A stretch of 64,000 bases of DNA from Brevibacterium spongiae. GTDB taxonomy: Bacteria; Actinomycetota; Actinomycetes; Actinomycetales; Brevibacteriaceae. Shown here piece after piece: positions 25,870 through 35,348 of this stretch. The position numbers and the translations under genes were made by a program. The stretch's first letter is position 1. Each line of letters begins with the position of its first letter. The stretch lies in contig NZ_CP093443.1 in assembly GCF_026168515.1 (NCBI RefSeq), positions 3,286,001-3,350,000 of the forward strand. Reading direction: 5' to 3'. Under the pieces are notes generated by a model. The model saw only the letters and a list, made by a program, of their open reading frames with translations. It made no database searches and was not told the DNA's origin.

Positions 25870-26007
25870 GCACTGGACGATCCGCCGCCTCGGCGAGGAT
25901 ATGACAGCGCCCGGGAACCTCGACCGTTCGATCGATGCTCCCGGGCGTCGGCTCAGCCGAGGATGTCATCCTTCAGCGAGGCCGCGGACGAACCCTCAGC
26001 GGCTCGT

Positions 26008-28089
26008 TCAGTCCTCGCCGTGGGCGATGTTCTCCTGCAGCTGCAGGAATTCGACGTGGCGTTCGTACTTATCCAGCACGTCATCGATGATCTGCTCCTT
26101 CGAGTAGCCCATGATGTCGTAGCCCTGACCGGTGCCGCCGTCGAGGTAGACCTCAATGCGGTAGTAGTCCTCACCGGTTCCGCGCGGAACTATGCCGCCG
26201 AACGAGGGCACGCTGACCTTGTGCGGCCACACCTGGTACCGGAAGGGGTACTCCCCTTCTCCGTCGACCTCGAACTGGATGAGTTCGCCGTCGTCGACGA
26301 ACACTCCCTCGCTGTCGACGCGACCGCACCGGGAGGAGATGCCACGTCCTTCCATCTCTGCGGCCACCTCGGTGAGGGTCGGGGTGAGCACCTTCTGCTC
26401 GAACTCCCTGGCCCGGGACTCGTTCGGGAAGGACAGGACACGGCCGAGCTGGCGCTGCCACGTCTCGTGACCGGGTCCGCGGGAACGGCGAGCCAGGGAG
26501 GCCGGCAGGCTCGTGTCAACACTGTCGACACGGTGCGCTTCGACCCGCAGTGCTTTGTACAACCCGATCATGACGAGGATGACGACGAAGGCGAAGGGCA
26601 GGCCCATGATCACCGTCGCGTTCTGCAGCGCCCCGACCCCTCCGACAAGCAGCATCGCGATCGTCAGGGCACCGGTCGCCAGTGCCCAGAAGATGCGCAG
26701 ACCGGCGCGGCCGTCCTCGGACGGGTTGCGCAGATTCGACGACAGGTTCGCCATCACCAGGGCCGCGGAGTCCGCGGTGGTGACATAGAACAGCAGCGCT
26801 GTGACCGTCGCCAGGCCCGCGATGAAGGCGAAGGCCGGGTAGCGGGAGAGCAGGTCGTAGAAGCCGCCCTCGGGGCTGAGCACGACCGCCTCGCCGAACT
26901 TCTTGTCCCCGCTGCGGATGAGGTCGAGTGCGGAGTTTCCGTAGATCGAGATCCACATGAAGATGTAGATGAACGGAATCGTCAGGGTGCCCAGCACGAA
27001 CTGGCGGATGGTCCGTCCGCGGGAGATGCGGGCGAGGAACAGACCGACGAACGAGGCGAAGGCGATCCACCAGGCCCAGAAGAACAGGGTCCAGTCGGTC
27101 ATCCACGTGCCGGTGTCCTCGAAGGCGAAGGTCTGCCCGGCCATGTTCGGGAACAGCCGGAAGAAGTCGGTGATGTTGAGCACGAAGGCGTTGAGCAGGA
27201 ACTGCGTATTGCCGGCCACGAGCACCCACAGGCTCAGACCGATGGCGAGGATGACGTTGAGGATGGAGAGGAACTTGATGCCCTTGTCCACGCCCGAGAC
27301 GGCCGACAGGGTCGCGACTCCGACGCCGACGACGACGATGCCGACCTGGGTGGCGGTGCCGATCGGGACACCGAAGACAGTGTTGAGGCCGACGTTGACC
27401 ATGACGACGCCGATGCCCAACGAGGTGGCCACACCGAAGATCGTTCCCAGCAGGGCCGCGAAGTCGACGGTTTCGCCGAGCACGCCGTGCACCCGCTTGC
27501 CGAAGATCGGGGCGAGCGCCGAGCGGATCGCCAGCGGCATGTTCATCCGGTAGGCGAAGTACGCCAGGGCCATGCCCATGAGCGCGTAGAGGCCCCAGCC
27601 GCTCAGACCGTAGTGGAACAGCGCCCACACCGTGGCCTCACGAGCGGCATCGACGGTCTCGGCTTCGGTGCTCGGCGGAGTGAGGTACATCGTGACCGGT
27701 TCGGACACGGCGAAGAACATGAGGTCTGTGCTGATGCCGGCGGCGAAGAGCATCGACGCCCAGGCGACGAGCCCGAATTCGGGCTTCGAATGTTCGGGCC
27801 CCAACTTCGTATTGCCGTAGCGGGAGGCGGCGAGGTAGATGACGAAGACGAGCACGGCGAGGACGAGCAGAACGTAGAACCAGCCGAACCAGTCGGAGGT
27901 CCACCCGACGACGGCGCCGAGCACCCCCTCAGCGTTGGACGGCGAGATGAGAGCCCACACGGTGATCGCGAGGGCCACGAGAGCCGCGGCGAGGAAGACT
28001 CGCTTATTCACCGGAGGCAGCGAGGGCTTTGCACCGCCCTTCGCGTCTCCCTTCGGCTCACCCGGCGGGGTGTCGACTGATGCTGACAT
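26008..28089 (-). CDS. betT: BCCT family transporter, BetT-type (choline or betaine)
   Basis: The 693-residue product has twelve membrane segments with the BCCT signature WTLFFWAWWIAFASFVGLFLARISRGRT near residue 325. It has the segment 8 Trp box typical of betaine/choline carriers. A hydrophilic C-terminal domain of about 180 residues, from RRSRGPGHETWQRQLG onward, is the hallmark of the long BetT form, where it takes part in osmotic control. It probably imports choline. The short N-terminal tail is Pro/Lys-rich. ATG at 28089 follows AAGGAG. No bet dehydrogenase genes are next to it. The gene symbol is by family resemblance only. Confidence 0.85.
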   Translation of the reverse strand: MSASVDTPPGEPKGDAKGGAKPSLPPVNKRVFLAAALVALAITVWALISPSNAEGVLGAVVGWTSDWFGWFYVLLVLAVLVFVIYLAASRYGNTKLGPEHSKPEFGLVAWASMLFAAGISTDLMFFAVSEPVTMYLTPPSTEAETVDAAREATVWALFHYGLSGWGLYALMGMALAYFAYRMNMPLAIRSALAPIFGKRVHGVLGETVDFAALLGTIFGVATSLGIGVVMVNVGLNTVFGVPIGTATQVGIVVVGVGVATLSAVSGVDKGIKFLSILNVILAIGLSLWVLVAGNTQFLLNAFVLNITDFFRLFPNMAGQTFAFEDTGTWMTDWTLFFWAWWIAFASFVGLFLARISRGRTIRQFVLGTLTIPFIYIFMWISIYGNSALDLIRSGDKKFGEAVVLSPEGGFYDLLSRYPAFAFIAGLATVTALLFYVTTADSAALVMANLSSNLRNPSEDGRAGLRIFWALATGALTIAMLLVGGVGALQNATVIMGLPFAFVVILVMIGLYKALRVEAHRVDSVDTSLPASLARRSRGPGHETWQRQLGRVLSFPNESRAREFEQKVLTPTLTEVAAEMEGRGISSRCGRVDSEGVFVDDGELIQFEVDGEGEYPFRYQVWPHKVSVPSFGGIVPRGTGEDYYRIEVYLDGGTGQGYDIMGYSKEQIIDDVLDKYERHVEFLQLQENIAHGED

Positions 28090-28326
28090 GGTTCTGCTCC
28101 TTATCCGGACGCGTTCGCGTCATGGCATCGGACCCGGTCGAACGGCGTGCTCAACCGAGCATGAACAACGGTTGCTGCGTAATGAAGAATTCCGTCGGCG
28201 CCCGCTCCCGATCAGGGAAAGCGGCCAACATCGGAGGTTACCACAGAGACACTTACCGTCACTTTCTGCCCGACGCACAACCGCGATGCAGGTCAGCCAG
28301 TCACACCCGCCGCGAAACGAGCCGTG

Positions 28327-29706
28327 TCAGAGAGAGACGAAGAAGAGCGCGGCTGCCATCACCACCCCTGCACCGAGGAACGTGATGACTGTGTAGCCGA
28401 GGATGTCGCGCATCTTCAGCCCGGCGATCGCCAGCACCGGCAGGGCCCAGAACGGCTGCAGCATGTTCGTCCACTGGTCACCGTAGGACACCGCCATGAT
28501 GGCGATCGTGGGATCGACGCCGAGCTGGTTGGCCGCATCGAGCATGATCGGCCCCTGCACGGCGAACTGTCCGCCGCCGGAGGGGACGAAGAAGTTCACG
28601 AGGCCAGCGGAGAGCAGGGCGAGGACACCGAAGGTGGTGGGGTTCGAGATCGAGACGAAAGCATCGGAGAACACGGCGATGAGGCCGGTAGTCGACATGA
28701 TGCCGAGGATGCCCGCATAGAGCGGGAACTGCAGCAGGATCTCGCCGACGTTCGAGGCGGCTCCCTTCGTCAGGTGGATGAGCTCGAAGGGGTTGCGCAC
28801 GAGGAGGAAGATGAGCGCGAGGAACGACCAGTTGACGATGTCGAGGGTCAGTCCCCCGCCCTGGGCGAAGTGGATGATCAGGTAGACGACGAGCGCGAGA
28901 CCGACGATGAGGGTGAGGATGCGCGAGGCGTCGATGCGGTCAGCCGGGGTGACGACCTCATCGTCGACCTGTGACTGCTTCTCCGAGGACACCGAGGCGG
29001 GCAGTTCGTAGACCGGTGCGCCGGGTTTGGGGGCGATGAGGAGGAAGAGGAGACCGCAGACGATGATGACGCCGAGGATGGCCAGCAGGTTCCAGCCGGC
29101 GAAGATCGTCTCGGACACGGGAACTGTCTTCCCGCCGAGGGATTCGGAGAGGAACGAATCAGGGGTGGCCGCGGTCAGCGGACCCGATCCCGAATAGCCC
29201 ATGTGCCAGACGACGAAGCCCGAATAGCCTGCGGCCACGAGCAGCGGGAAGTGGACCTTGATGCCGCGCTCACGCGACTGCACCGCGATCTCGCGGGCCA
29301 GCAGCGCACCGACGACGAGGCCTAGGCCCCAGGTGATGAGGCTGGCGATGGCGGCGACGAGGAAGACGAAGACATAGGCGAAGGTAGCGTTGCTCGGCAC
29401 CCGGGCCAGCCAGGCCAGCAGCTTCCGCACCGGTCCGGTGTTGGCGAGGATGTGCCCGAGCAGAAGGATCAGACACATCTGCGTCATGAACTCGAGCAGA
29501 CCCGCCAGCCCCTCACCCCACCCGGTGACGACCTCGGCCGGGCCGGCATCGGTGAAGATCAGCGCGAGGACCGCGACGATGAGGGTGAGAACGATGGCGA
29601 AGGTCAGTGCCGACGGTATCCATTGTTCGAGGAATCGGTTGATCGGCCGCATGACCCCCTTCGAGGCTGCGACGTTGACCTGGGTTGACGGCTTCGGTGC
29701 CGACAT
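28327..29706 (-). CDS. atoE: Short-chain fatty acid transporter, AtoE family
   Basis: The 459-residue product has about twelve membrane segments and the AtoE/TIGR00366 pattern: LEFMTQMCLILLLGHILANT near 68, the HMGYSGSGPLTAATP segment near 175, and the C-terminal FFVPSGGGQFAVQGPIMLDAA followed by YGDQWTNMLQPFWALP. AtoE carries short-chain fatty acids such as butyrate or acetoacetate. The start is ATG at 29706 behind GGAGGT; an open frame further upstream has no site. An aldehyde dehydrogenase gene precedes it on the same strand, separated by a strong hairpin at 29753-29789, so the two are probably separate transcripts. Confidence 0.88.
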   Translation of the reverse strand: MSAPKPSTQVNVAASKGVMRPINRFLEQWIPSALTFAIVLTLIVAVLALIFTDAGPAEVVTGWGEGLAGLLEFMTQMCLILLLGHILANTGPVRKLLAWLARVPSNATFAYVFVFLVAAIASLITWGLGLVVGALLAREIAVQSRERGIKVHFPLLVAAGYSGFVVWHMGYSGSGPLTAATPDSFLSESLGGKTVPVSETIFAGWNLLAILGVIIVCGLLFLLIAPKPGAPVYELPASVSSEKQSQVDDEVVTPADRIDASRILTLIVGLALVVYLIIHFAQGGGLTLDIVNWSFLALIFLLVRNPFELIHLTKGAASNVGEILLQFPLYAGILGIMSTTGLIAVFSDAFVSISNPTTFGVLALLSAGLVNFFVPSGGGQFAVQGPIMLDAANQLGVDPTIAIMAVSYGDQWTNMLQPFWALPVLAIAGLKMRDILGYTVITFLGAGVVMAAALFFVSL

Positions 29707-29752
29707 TGAATGACCTCCGCTGAGAGTTTGCTGTGTGTGACTCAGCATACAA

Positions 29753-29789
29753 TCAGGGCGCTGTCCCATGGAATGGAACAGCGCCCTGA
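29753..29789 (-). terminator. Strong hairpin between the aldehyde dehydrogenase and atoE genes
   Basis: TCAGGGCGCTGT (29753-29764) pairs perfectly with ACAGCGCCCTGA (29778-29789), 12 bp, with a 13-base loop. It follows the minus-strand aldehyde dehydrogenase stop by about 80 bases. On the minus strand the hairpin is followed by TTGTAT, a weak U-rich tail, so intrinsic termination is likely but not textbook. Confidence 0.65.
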
Positions 29790-29870
29790 CGGCAATTCAG
29801 CACCCTATCGTGATCTCGTCTGACCGTGACCCTCGTCGGGTTCGGGCAGATCAGTGCTGCCTCAACACGA

Positions 29871-31253
29871 TCAGTGCTGCTTGTACACGAGCTGCTTGTT
29901 GACGAATTCGTCCATGGCCAGCGGTCCGAGCTCGCGGCCGACTCCGGAGCGCTTGACTCCGCCGAAGGGCAGGAATTCGCGGGAGCCCTCGGGGGCGTTG
30001 AGGAAGACCATACCCGAATCGATCTGCGAGCCGACGCGTTCGGCCCGCTCGATATCGCCGGAGAACACTGCCGCGCCGAGGCCGAACGGGGTGTCGTTGG
30101 CCAGCTCCACGGCCTCTTCCTCGCTGCTGACCCGGTAGACGATGACGGCGGGGCCGAAGAGCTCTTCGTAGTAGCCGCGCATCCCCTTCTTCACATCGGT
30201 GAGGACGACGGGTTCGACGTAGGCGCCGCCCCCGTCGTAGCGCTTGCCGCCGGCGAGCAGGGTCGCACCCTGGCTGACGGTGTCCTGGACCTGTTCGACG
30301 AAGCGGTCGGCCGCGGCCACCGACGACAGCGGTGACAGGCGGGAGCCCTCTTCACTCGGGTCTGCGGGGGTGGACTTCTTGGCCTCCTCGGTGATGGAGG
30401 AGACGAAGTCGTCGTAGAGGTCATCCATGACGATCATCCGCTTCGGCGAGTTGCACGCCTGCCCGGTGTTGCCCATGCGGGTGCGGAAGAAGGTCCTCGC
30501 CGAGGCCTTGACATCGGCGGAGTCGAGGAGGATGTAGGGGTCGGATCCGCCGAGCTCGAGGACGACCTTCTTGAGGTTCTTGCCCGCCTCGGCGGCGACG
30601 GCGGCACCGGCGCGTTCGGATCCGGTCAGGGACACTCCGTGGTTGCGCGGATCGGGCAGGATGATCTCGGCGACCTGCTCGTTGCTCGCATAGATGTTGA
30701 TGTAGGCGCCTTCGGGCAGGCCGGCGTCGATGAAGATCTCTTCCATGATCGCGGCCGAGCGCGGGCACTGCGGGGCGTGCTTGAGCAGGATCGTATTGCC
30801 CAGGGCCAGGTTCGGGGCGGCGAAGCGGGCGACCTGGTAGTAGGGGAAGTTCCACGGCATGATGCCCAGCAGCGAGCCGACCGGCTTGCGGCGGATCATC
30901 GCGGTGGCGTCCTTGGGTCCGCGCAGCGGCTCATCGGCCATGAACGCCTCGGCGTTGTCGGCGAAGTACTTGTAGATCATCGAGCTCAGCTGGACCTCGC
31001 CCTTGCCCTCGGGAACGGACTTGCCCATTTCGAGCCGGATGACCTCGGCGAGCTCCTCGGCGCGTTCGGCGTAGATCTCCGAGACGCGGGTGAGGATGGC
31101 AGCGCGTTCGGCCACCGGGGTCCGGCCCCACTCGGTGAAGGCCGTGGCCGATCGGTCGAGCGCGGCGAGGATCTCGGAATCGGTGTTGGTGGCGAACTCT
31201 TCGGCGACTTCGCCGGTCGCCGGGTTGGTCACACGGTACATGGTGCTGGTCAT
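29871..31253 (-). CDS. NAD(P)-dependent aldehyde dehydrogenase (succinate-semialdehyde type)
   Basis: The 460-residue product is a complete aldehyde dehydrogenase. Visible features are the cofactor region [23 protein letters not shown] near 127, the general base Glu in [12 protein letters not shown] near 226, the catalytic Cys in [12 protein letters not shown] near 260, and the C-terminal [14 protein letters not shown]. The pattern is nearest to succinate-semialdehyde dehydrogenases of the YneI/GabD2 branch, but other aliphatic aldehydes are possible. The start is ATG at 31253 behind GAGGACC. It ends 80 bases before a strong hairpin and upstream of atoE on the same strand. A second semialdehyde dehydrogenase of a different branch is at 48477. 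Confidence 0.88.
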   Translation of the reverse strand: MTSTMYRVTNPATGEVAEEFATNTDSEILAALDRSATAFTEWGRTPVAERAAILTRVSEIYAERAEELAEVIRLEMGKSVPEGKGEVQLSSMIYKYFADNAEAFMADEPLRGPKDATAMIRRKPVGSLLGIMPWNFPYYQVARFAAPNLALGNTILLKHAPQCPRSAAIMEEIFIDAGLPEGAYINIYASNEQVAEIILPDPRNHGVSLTGSERAGAAVAAEAGKNLKKVVLELGGSDPYILLDSADVKASARTFFRTRMGNTGQACNSPKRMIVMDDLYDDFVSSITEEAKKSTPADPSEEGSRLSPLSSVAAADRFVEQVQDTVSQGATLLAGGKRYDGGGAYVEPVVLTDVKKGMRGYYEELFGPAVIVYRVSSEEEAVELANDTPFGLGAAVFSGDIERAERVGSQIDSGMVFLNAPEGSREFLPFGGVKRSGVGRELGPLAMDEFVNKQLVYKQH

Positions 31254-31436
31254 GACGGTCCTCGTTTCGCTTCGGGGTTGAACCTTCGTCACTGTCAAAC
31301 CTATGGCCGAAGCGCGGCCCCGGCAATCCATGTCTCACCTCCTGGGCGAGTTCTTGAGCATCTTGTCAGCCGGCACCGAGGCGGCCGCCCCCGGCGCCGG
31401 AGAGGTGTTCCCTCTCCCGACGCCGGAGCTGCCGTC

Positions 31437-31491
31437 CCTCATACGCGGCGACACCCCTCATACGCAGCGACGCCCCTCAGCGGACGCGTCC
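31437..31491. repeat. 19-bp tandem repeat, about three copies
   Basis: CCTCATACGCGGCGACACC starts at 31437 and again at 31456 with one change; a shortened third copy runs 31475-31491 and touches the aztD stop region. It lies between the aldehyde dehydrogenase start and the aztD end. Confidence 0.75.
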
Positions 31492-31493
31492 CC

Positions 31494-32774
31494 TCACCCG
31501 GCGACCCCGGTGAGTTCGTTCGTCGCGTGCGGCAGCTTCTCGCTGGCCATGACCTCACCGCTGTCGAGATCGACGATGTGGATCGTCTGCTTCGCCGGGT
31601 CGGTGACGTAGGCGACTTCGCCCTGGACGAAGAGGGTCGGGCGGGCCTTCTGCCATTCGACGGGCTCTTCCCATTCGTCGATGACCGGGTATTCGTCCGT
31701 CACCGAGGCGGTCGCCGGGTCGATGATCTTCAACGTGCCGTCCGTGGTCAGGACGACGCCCTCCCCTTCGGGGCCGCGACCCAGCGAGCGGAAGCTGTAG
31801 GAGGTGCCGAGGTCGACGAGCGAGAGTCTGCCCTTCTTCGTATCCGTCACGCTCACACGCTCGGGCCGTTCGAGTTCGGCGTCCTCATCGACCTTGTAGT
31901 CGCCGAGGATGAAGCGGGAGTCCTCATCGCCCGCCTGGTTGCCGATGCGGCCGTAGTCGTCCGGGGCGTCAAGCTTCTCGAACTTCCCGTCCTTGAACAG
32001 CAGGATGCCGTCTTCGCAGCCGAGGGCGATGATCTCATCCTTCGCCGCCGCTTCTCCGTGGACGCCGGGGCAGTCTTCGCTGCGGGCGAGCTCCTTGCCC
32101 GATTCGTCGATGACCTTCGCCCCGGTCCGCTCATCCTCGGTGCCGATCGTGTGCAGGGTCGACCCGTCGGAGAGTCGCACGGCGACTCCGTGGTGCGGTT
32201 CGTCGACCTCGGAGACCTTCGGGGTCGGCTTCTCCTCAGCGAAGTCCTCGGTGTCGAAGGTCTGGATCTTGCCGTCGCCGTCGCCGAAGAGCACTGTGGA
32301 GCCGTCATGGCTGACGACGTGGCCGGGCAGTTCGGTGCCGAAGACGGTGTCGGTGAGCACGGGGTCTGCGGCGTAGCTGTGGGTGTGATCGCCGTGGGGC
32401 TGGGTCCACACACCGGCGTCGAAGAGGCGGAAGCCTTCGGCCACGGAGACCATGAGGTGGCGGTCGTCGCCGACCGGATTGAGACGGTTGAAGCCTTCGA
32501 GCTTCGTCTCGGAGACGACCTCGAGAGTCGTCGCGTCCAGGGTCATGATGCCGCCGTCGTAGGTGGCGACGAGCCGGGGCTGGGCGCCCGCGAGCTCCTG
32601 GGCGTGGCCGTCTCCGGACCCCTCCCCGTCTGCTTCGGATTCGGTGCCGGAGGTCTTCTCATCTTTCCCGACAGCGTCGTAATCGGTCGTGTCATCACCG
32701 GGCTGGCATCCGCCGAGCAGCAGCGCCGAGGCGGCCACGGCGGCTCCGATGAGCATCTGAGGTCGTTTCATCAT
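31494..32774 (-). CDS. aztD: AztD-type zinc metallochaperone lipoprotein (orphan)
   Basis: The 426-residue product begins with a lipoprotein signal ending LLLGGC (Cys at about 23), then an acidic Ser/Glu/Asp-rich linker and a beta-propeller-like body. The histidine-rich loop WTQPHGDHTHSYAADP near residue 123 and HGVAVRLSDGSTLHTIG near 195 match AztD, the periplasmic chaperone that hands zinc to the AztABC importer. A Zur-like box lies directly upstream (32792-32806), so expression should rise in zinc starvation. No aztABC genes are in the window, so its partner is elsewhere or different. Start ATG at 32774 or 32771. Confidence 0.8.
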   Translation of the reverse strand: MMKRPQMLIGAAVAASALLLGGCQPGDDTTDYDAVGKDEKTSGTESEADGEGSGDGHAQELAGAQPRLVATYDGGIMTLDATTLEVVSETKLEGFNRLNPVGDDRHLMVSVAEGFRLFDAGVWTQPHGDHTHSYAADPVLTDTVFGTELPGHVVSHDGSTVLFGDGDGKIQTFDTEDFAEEKPTPKVSEVDEPHHGVAVRLSDGSTLHTIGTEDERTGAKVIDESGKELARSEDCPGVHGEAAAKDEIIALGCEDGILLFKDGKFEKLDAPDDYGRIGNQAGDEDSRFILGDYKVDEDAELERPERVSVTDTKKGRLSLVDLGTSYSFRSLGRGPEGEGVVLTTDGTLKIIDPATASVTDEYPVIDEWEEPVEWQKARPTLFVQGEVAYVTDPAKQTIHIVDLDSGEVMASEKLPHATNELTGVAG

Positions 32775-32791
32775 CCACGTTCACTTTCTAT

Positions 32792-32806
32792 TGAGACTCA
32801 TTATCA
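32792..32806. promoter_or_regulatory. Zur-like box upstream of aztD
   Basis: TGAGACTCATTATCA, or on the gene strand TGATAATGAGTCTCA, matches the 15-base Fur/Zur family dyad TGANAATNATTNTCA at all but one fixed position. It lies 17 bases before the aztD start in an AT-rich patch, well placed for repression by zinc-loaded Zur. Together with the AztD identity this is good support. Confidence 0.75.
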
Positions 32807-32845
32807 TTAGCAGGTCGATACTAACCCGATGGCGAACGGATATGC

Positions 32846-32940
32846 GAAACGACTGCGCCCCGGGCGCCGGCCGGGCGACTGCACCCCGAACCTCAAGACG
32901 ACTGCGCCCAGGCTTCGAAGCGACTGTGTCACGGGTCACT
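32846..32940. repeat. Degenerate 22-26 bp tandem repeat, four units
   Basis: Each unit begins CGACTGCGCCC or a close variant (CGACTGCACCC, CGACTGTGTCA). The array fills most of the gap between the Zur box and the NTF2-like gene. Confidence 0.7.
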
Positions 32941-32954
32941 GCTACGGTAAGACC

Positions 32955-33308
32955 ATGGCCAGTGTGACTGAACTTGTGAAGCGTTACTACACCACCGTCG
33001 ATGCCGGAGATGCCGACGCCACCTCGGCGCTGTTCTCAACCGGCGCCAGCTATGACCGTCCCGGCTACCCGACGATGGTCGGCAGCCAGATCACGGACTT
33101 CTACCACGGCGAGCGGGTCATCGAATCCGGTTCGCACTCTCTGCAGGAGATCCTCGTCGAAGGTGACCGGGCGTCGAGCCGCGGCATCTTCAGCGGTCGA
33201 CTCAAGGACGGCACCGAGACCTCGGTGGGCTTCGCCGACTTCTTCCTCTTCGACACCGAAGGGCTCATCGCCGAACGCACCACATACTTCTACCAAGCCG
33301 CCGTCTGA
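32955..33308 (+). CDS. NTF2-like / SnoaL family protein
   Basis: The 117-residue product has the SnoaL/ketosteroid-isomerase-like pattern: VTELVKRYYTTVDAGDADATSALFSTGASYDRPGYPTMVG at the start, then ITDFYHGERVI, and beta strands ending LIAERTTYFYQ. Such folds act as isomerases, hydratases or ligand binders; the function here is unknown. The ATG at 32955 has TACGGT exactly six bases upstream, which suggests a leaderless transcript, though GGTAAGA could act as a weak ribosome site. A longer open frame upstream would translate the tandem repeat and is rejected. It is divergent from aztD. Confidence 0.78.
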   Translation: MASVTELVKRYYTTVDAGDADATSALFSTGASYDRPGYPTMVGSQITDFYHGERVIESGSHSLQEILVEGDRASSRGIFSGRLKDGTETSVGFADFFLFDTEGLIAERTTYFYQAAV

Positions 33309-33368
33309 GACCCGACGACAGAAGCTCGGCCTCCGGCAGAGGCCGAGCTTCCGGCACCGGCCCTGTCG

Positions 33369-34190
33369 TCACATGGTGTTGACGATGAGTCCGATGTGCG
33401 TATAGAAGTTCATCGCGCCGAAGAGCACGAACACGATACCGGTGATCGTCCAGACCACTCCGGCCACGGTGACGGCACCGCTCTTGACGGGCGCGTCGAC
33501 CGGGGCCTTGAGCACTGCGCGAACAGCGAACGGGAACACCACGGCGCCGATTCCCACGAGGGCGAAGAGCAGCGACATGAATGTCGCTTCGATGAGCGGA
33601 TGCTCGGCGAACGCCCCTGAGATCGGCTCCTGCGGCGGAGCCGCGAAGAGCTGGTAGACGATTCCTGCCAGCGCAATGGCGAACAGAGCCAGTCCGAGTG
33701 CGGCGATGAAGATCGACAGCGGGCGAACCGTGCTGGCGGCCCGGCCCAGAGGATCGGAATCGGCCTTCAGATCGACTCCCCGCTTCCACAGGTACCAGGC
33801 CGCGGCGAGCATGAGCACGCCGAACGCGAGGCTCGTCTCACCGAAGATCACGTTGTCGAAGGCGAATCCACCTGATGCAAGCGGCCACGTCAGGCTCATG
33901 TGCAGGCCGGTGCCGGTGAGGATGAGGCCGAGGACGCCGAACGTCAGAGCCCAACCATCGGTGTTCAGCCCCGCTGCCCGTCCTCTCCACGTCGACACCG
34001 TCGACCCGGTCGCTCGACCCGACGGGCTGCCGTCTCCGCCGGCGACGCTCGCCTTGCTCAGCTCGCGGTAGAACAGGACGACTGCGAGCAGTCCTGCGCC
34101 GACGGCAATCGACATGATGGTGTTGTAGGTGGGCATACTCGCCCAATCGATCATCCCCGGAGATTCCACTCCGGTGAAGAACGTCTTCAT
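33369..34190 (-). CDS. DUF981 family membrane protein
   Basis: The 273-residue product begins MIDWASMPTYNTIMSIAVG after a short leader, the opening typical of DUF981 membrane proteins, and has seven predicted membrane segments. A polar loop of about 40 residues separates the first two. The C-terminal segment keeps FGAMNFYTHIGLIVNTM. Function of the family is unknown. The start is ATG at 34190. Upstream are a short hairpin at 34205 and a perfect dyad at 34295, either of which could control it. It is downstream of the 3-hydroxyacyl-CoA dehydrogenase gene on the same strand. Confidence 0.75.
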   Translation of the reverse strand: MKTFFTGVESPGMIDWASMPTYNTIMSIAVGAGLLAVVLFYRELSKASVAGGDGSPSGRATGSTVSTWRGRAAGLNTDGWALTFGVLGLILTGTGLHMSLTWPLASGGFAFDNVIFGETSLAFGVLMLAAAWYLWKRGVDLKADSDPLGRAASTVRPLSIFIAALGLALFAIALAGIVYQLFAAPPQEPISGAFAEHPLIEATFMSLLFALVGIGAVVFPFAVRAVLKAPVDAPVKSGAVTVAGVVWTITGIVFVLFGAMNFYTHIGLIVNTM

Positions 34191-34204
34191 GGCACTTCCC
34201 TTCT

Positions 34205-34227
34205 GAGGCTCGATGTCCTCGAGCCTC
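34205..34227. repeat. Short hairpin in the DUF981 leader
   Basis: GAGGCTCGA and TCGAGCCTC pair perfectly (9 bp) around a five-base loop, 15 bases before the DUF981 start. It could hinder ribosome access or stabilise the message. Confidence 0.5.
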
Positions 34228-34294
34228 GTGTCCCTTTACTGAGAGAACGCTGAAGGGCGCCCGGAAGATTCCTTGTTTTACCAAGTCAGACTGT

Positions 34295-34313
34295 CTGTTT
34301 GGTCACCAAACAG
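34295..34313. promoter_or_regulatory. Perfect 8-3-8 dyad (operator or terminator)
   Basis: CTGTTTGG and CCAAACAG flank TCA. It lies seven bases after the 3-hydroxyacyl-CoA dehydrogenase stop and 105 bases before the DUF981 start. The AT content, the overlap with a second dyad (CAGACTGTCTG, 34288-34298) and the absence of a T-run favour an operator, but a terminator cannot be excluded. Confidence 0.5.
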
Positions 34314-34319
34314 CAGGCT

Positions 34320-35240
34320 TCAGACTCCTTGGCCGCGGGCGTCGAGCACCGCACGCTGGATCCGGTCGCGAACCGCGGCGGCCTGCGGTGTCGGGGTCGG
34401 CCCGTAGGCCTGTTCGACCTGGTCGAAGATCTCGCCCATCGCGGCCGGGTCAACGTCGACGGGCAGGTCCTCGATGGCGGCGAAGGCCGGACCGATGTGG
34501 TCCATGAACCCACGGATGCCGGCCTCTCCCCCGCCGAAGTGCATGCCTTCGAACTGTCCGACGGCCGACCAGCGCAGACCGAGCGAATTCTTCATCACCG
34601 TGTCGAGGTCGGGTGCGGAGATCACGCCGTTCTCGACGAGCGCGATCGCCTCTTTCATCAGCGCGTTCTGCAGCCGGTTGCCCACGAAGCCGCGGATCTC
34701 CTGCCGCAGCACCACGGGTTCGCGCTCGCAGCTGCGGTAGAAGTCGACGGTTGCCTCGATAGTGTCCGGCGATGTCGCCGGTGCGGGCACGACCTCGACG
34801 AGCGGCATGAGGTGGGGCGGGTTGAACGGGTGGCCGACGATGACCCGGGCGGCCGCCGCAGCGTCGAGGTGTTCGGCGATGAACGACGCAGGGATCGTCG
34901 ACGAGGAGGTCGCGAGCACGGCCTCGGTCGGTGCCGCCTCGGCGATCTGGGCGAACAGCGCCGGTTTGGCCTCCGGATCCTCCGGACCGGATTCCTGCAC
35001 GAAGATCACGCCGGACACGGCGTCCTCGACGGTCTCGGCGAGTTCGACGGTGCCGACCTGGGAGGCCAGCTCGTCGTGTGCGGAAGCCGCGGACGTGACC
35101 TCGGCCTGGAGACCGGCGACCACCTCGGCGAGGTCCTCACGCGGGTCGAAGACCCGCACCGTGTACCCGCTGCGGGCGAAGAGATAGGCGAACGACCGGC
35201 CGATGGTTCCGGCACCGATGACAGCGACTGACGAGCTCAT
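34320..35240 (-). CDS. 3-hydroxyacyl-CoA dehydrogenase family protein
   Basis: The 306-residue product has an N-terminal Rossmann fold (VAVIGAGTIGRSFAYLFARSG, 5-25) and the family signature GHPFNPPHLMPLVEVVPAP near 140 with the catalytic His, followed by GFVGNRLQNALMKEAIALVENG. The single-domain length and the FNPPHLMPLVEVV form fit the lambda-crystallin / L-carnitine dehydrogenase-like branch as well as fatty-acid 3-hydroxyacyl-CoA dehydrogenases. NAD is the expected cofactor. TAGCCT lies exactly six bases before the ATG at 35240 on this strand, so the transcript is probably leaderless. Confidence 0.85.
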   Translation of the reverse strand: MSSSVAVIGAGTIGRSFAYLFARSGYTVRVFDPREDLAEVVAGLQAEVTSAASAHDELASQVGTVELAETVEDAVSGVIFVQESGPEDPEAKPALFAQIAEAAPTEAVLATSSSTIPASFIAEHLDAAAAARVIVGHPFNPPHLMPLVEVVPAPATSPDTIEATVDFYRSCEREPVVLRQEIRGFVGNRLQNALMKEAIALVENGVISAPDLDTVMKNSLGLRWSAVGQFEGMHFGGGEAGIRGFMDHIGPAFAAIEDLPVDVDPAAMGEIFDQVEQAYGPTPTPQAAAVRDRIQRAVLDARGQGV

Positions 35241-35348
35241 ACGTCCAGGCTATACCTGCTTCACGGGTGTGGGCGGCAGCGTTCGCCGTAGTCGAATCGT
35301 TGCCGTGTGAGCCCTGTCGGGGCCGGGATCCGGTGGCACAATGTCACC

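Noticed and set aside
25963-28080. A 705-residue plus-strand open frame over betT
   Set aside because: Antisense shadow of a clear BCCT transporter, with Glu/Asp/Arg-biased composition.
30639-32810. A 723-residue plus-strand open frame over the aldehyde dehydrogenase and aztD
   Set aside because: Antisense to two genes with intact catalytic or ligand motifs; no ribosome site or motif of its own.
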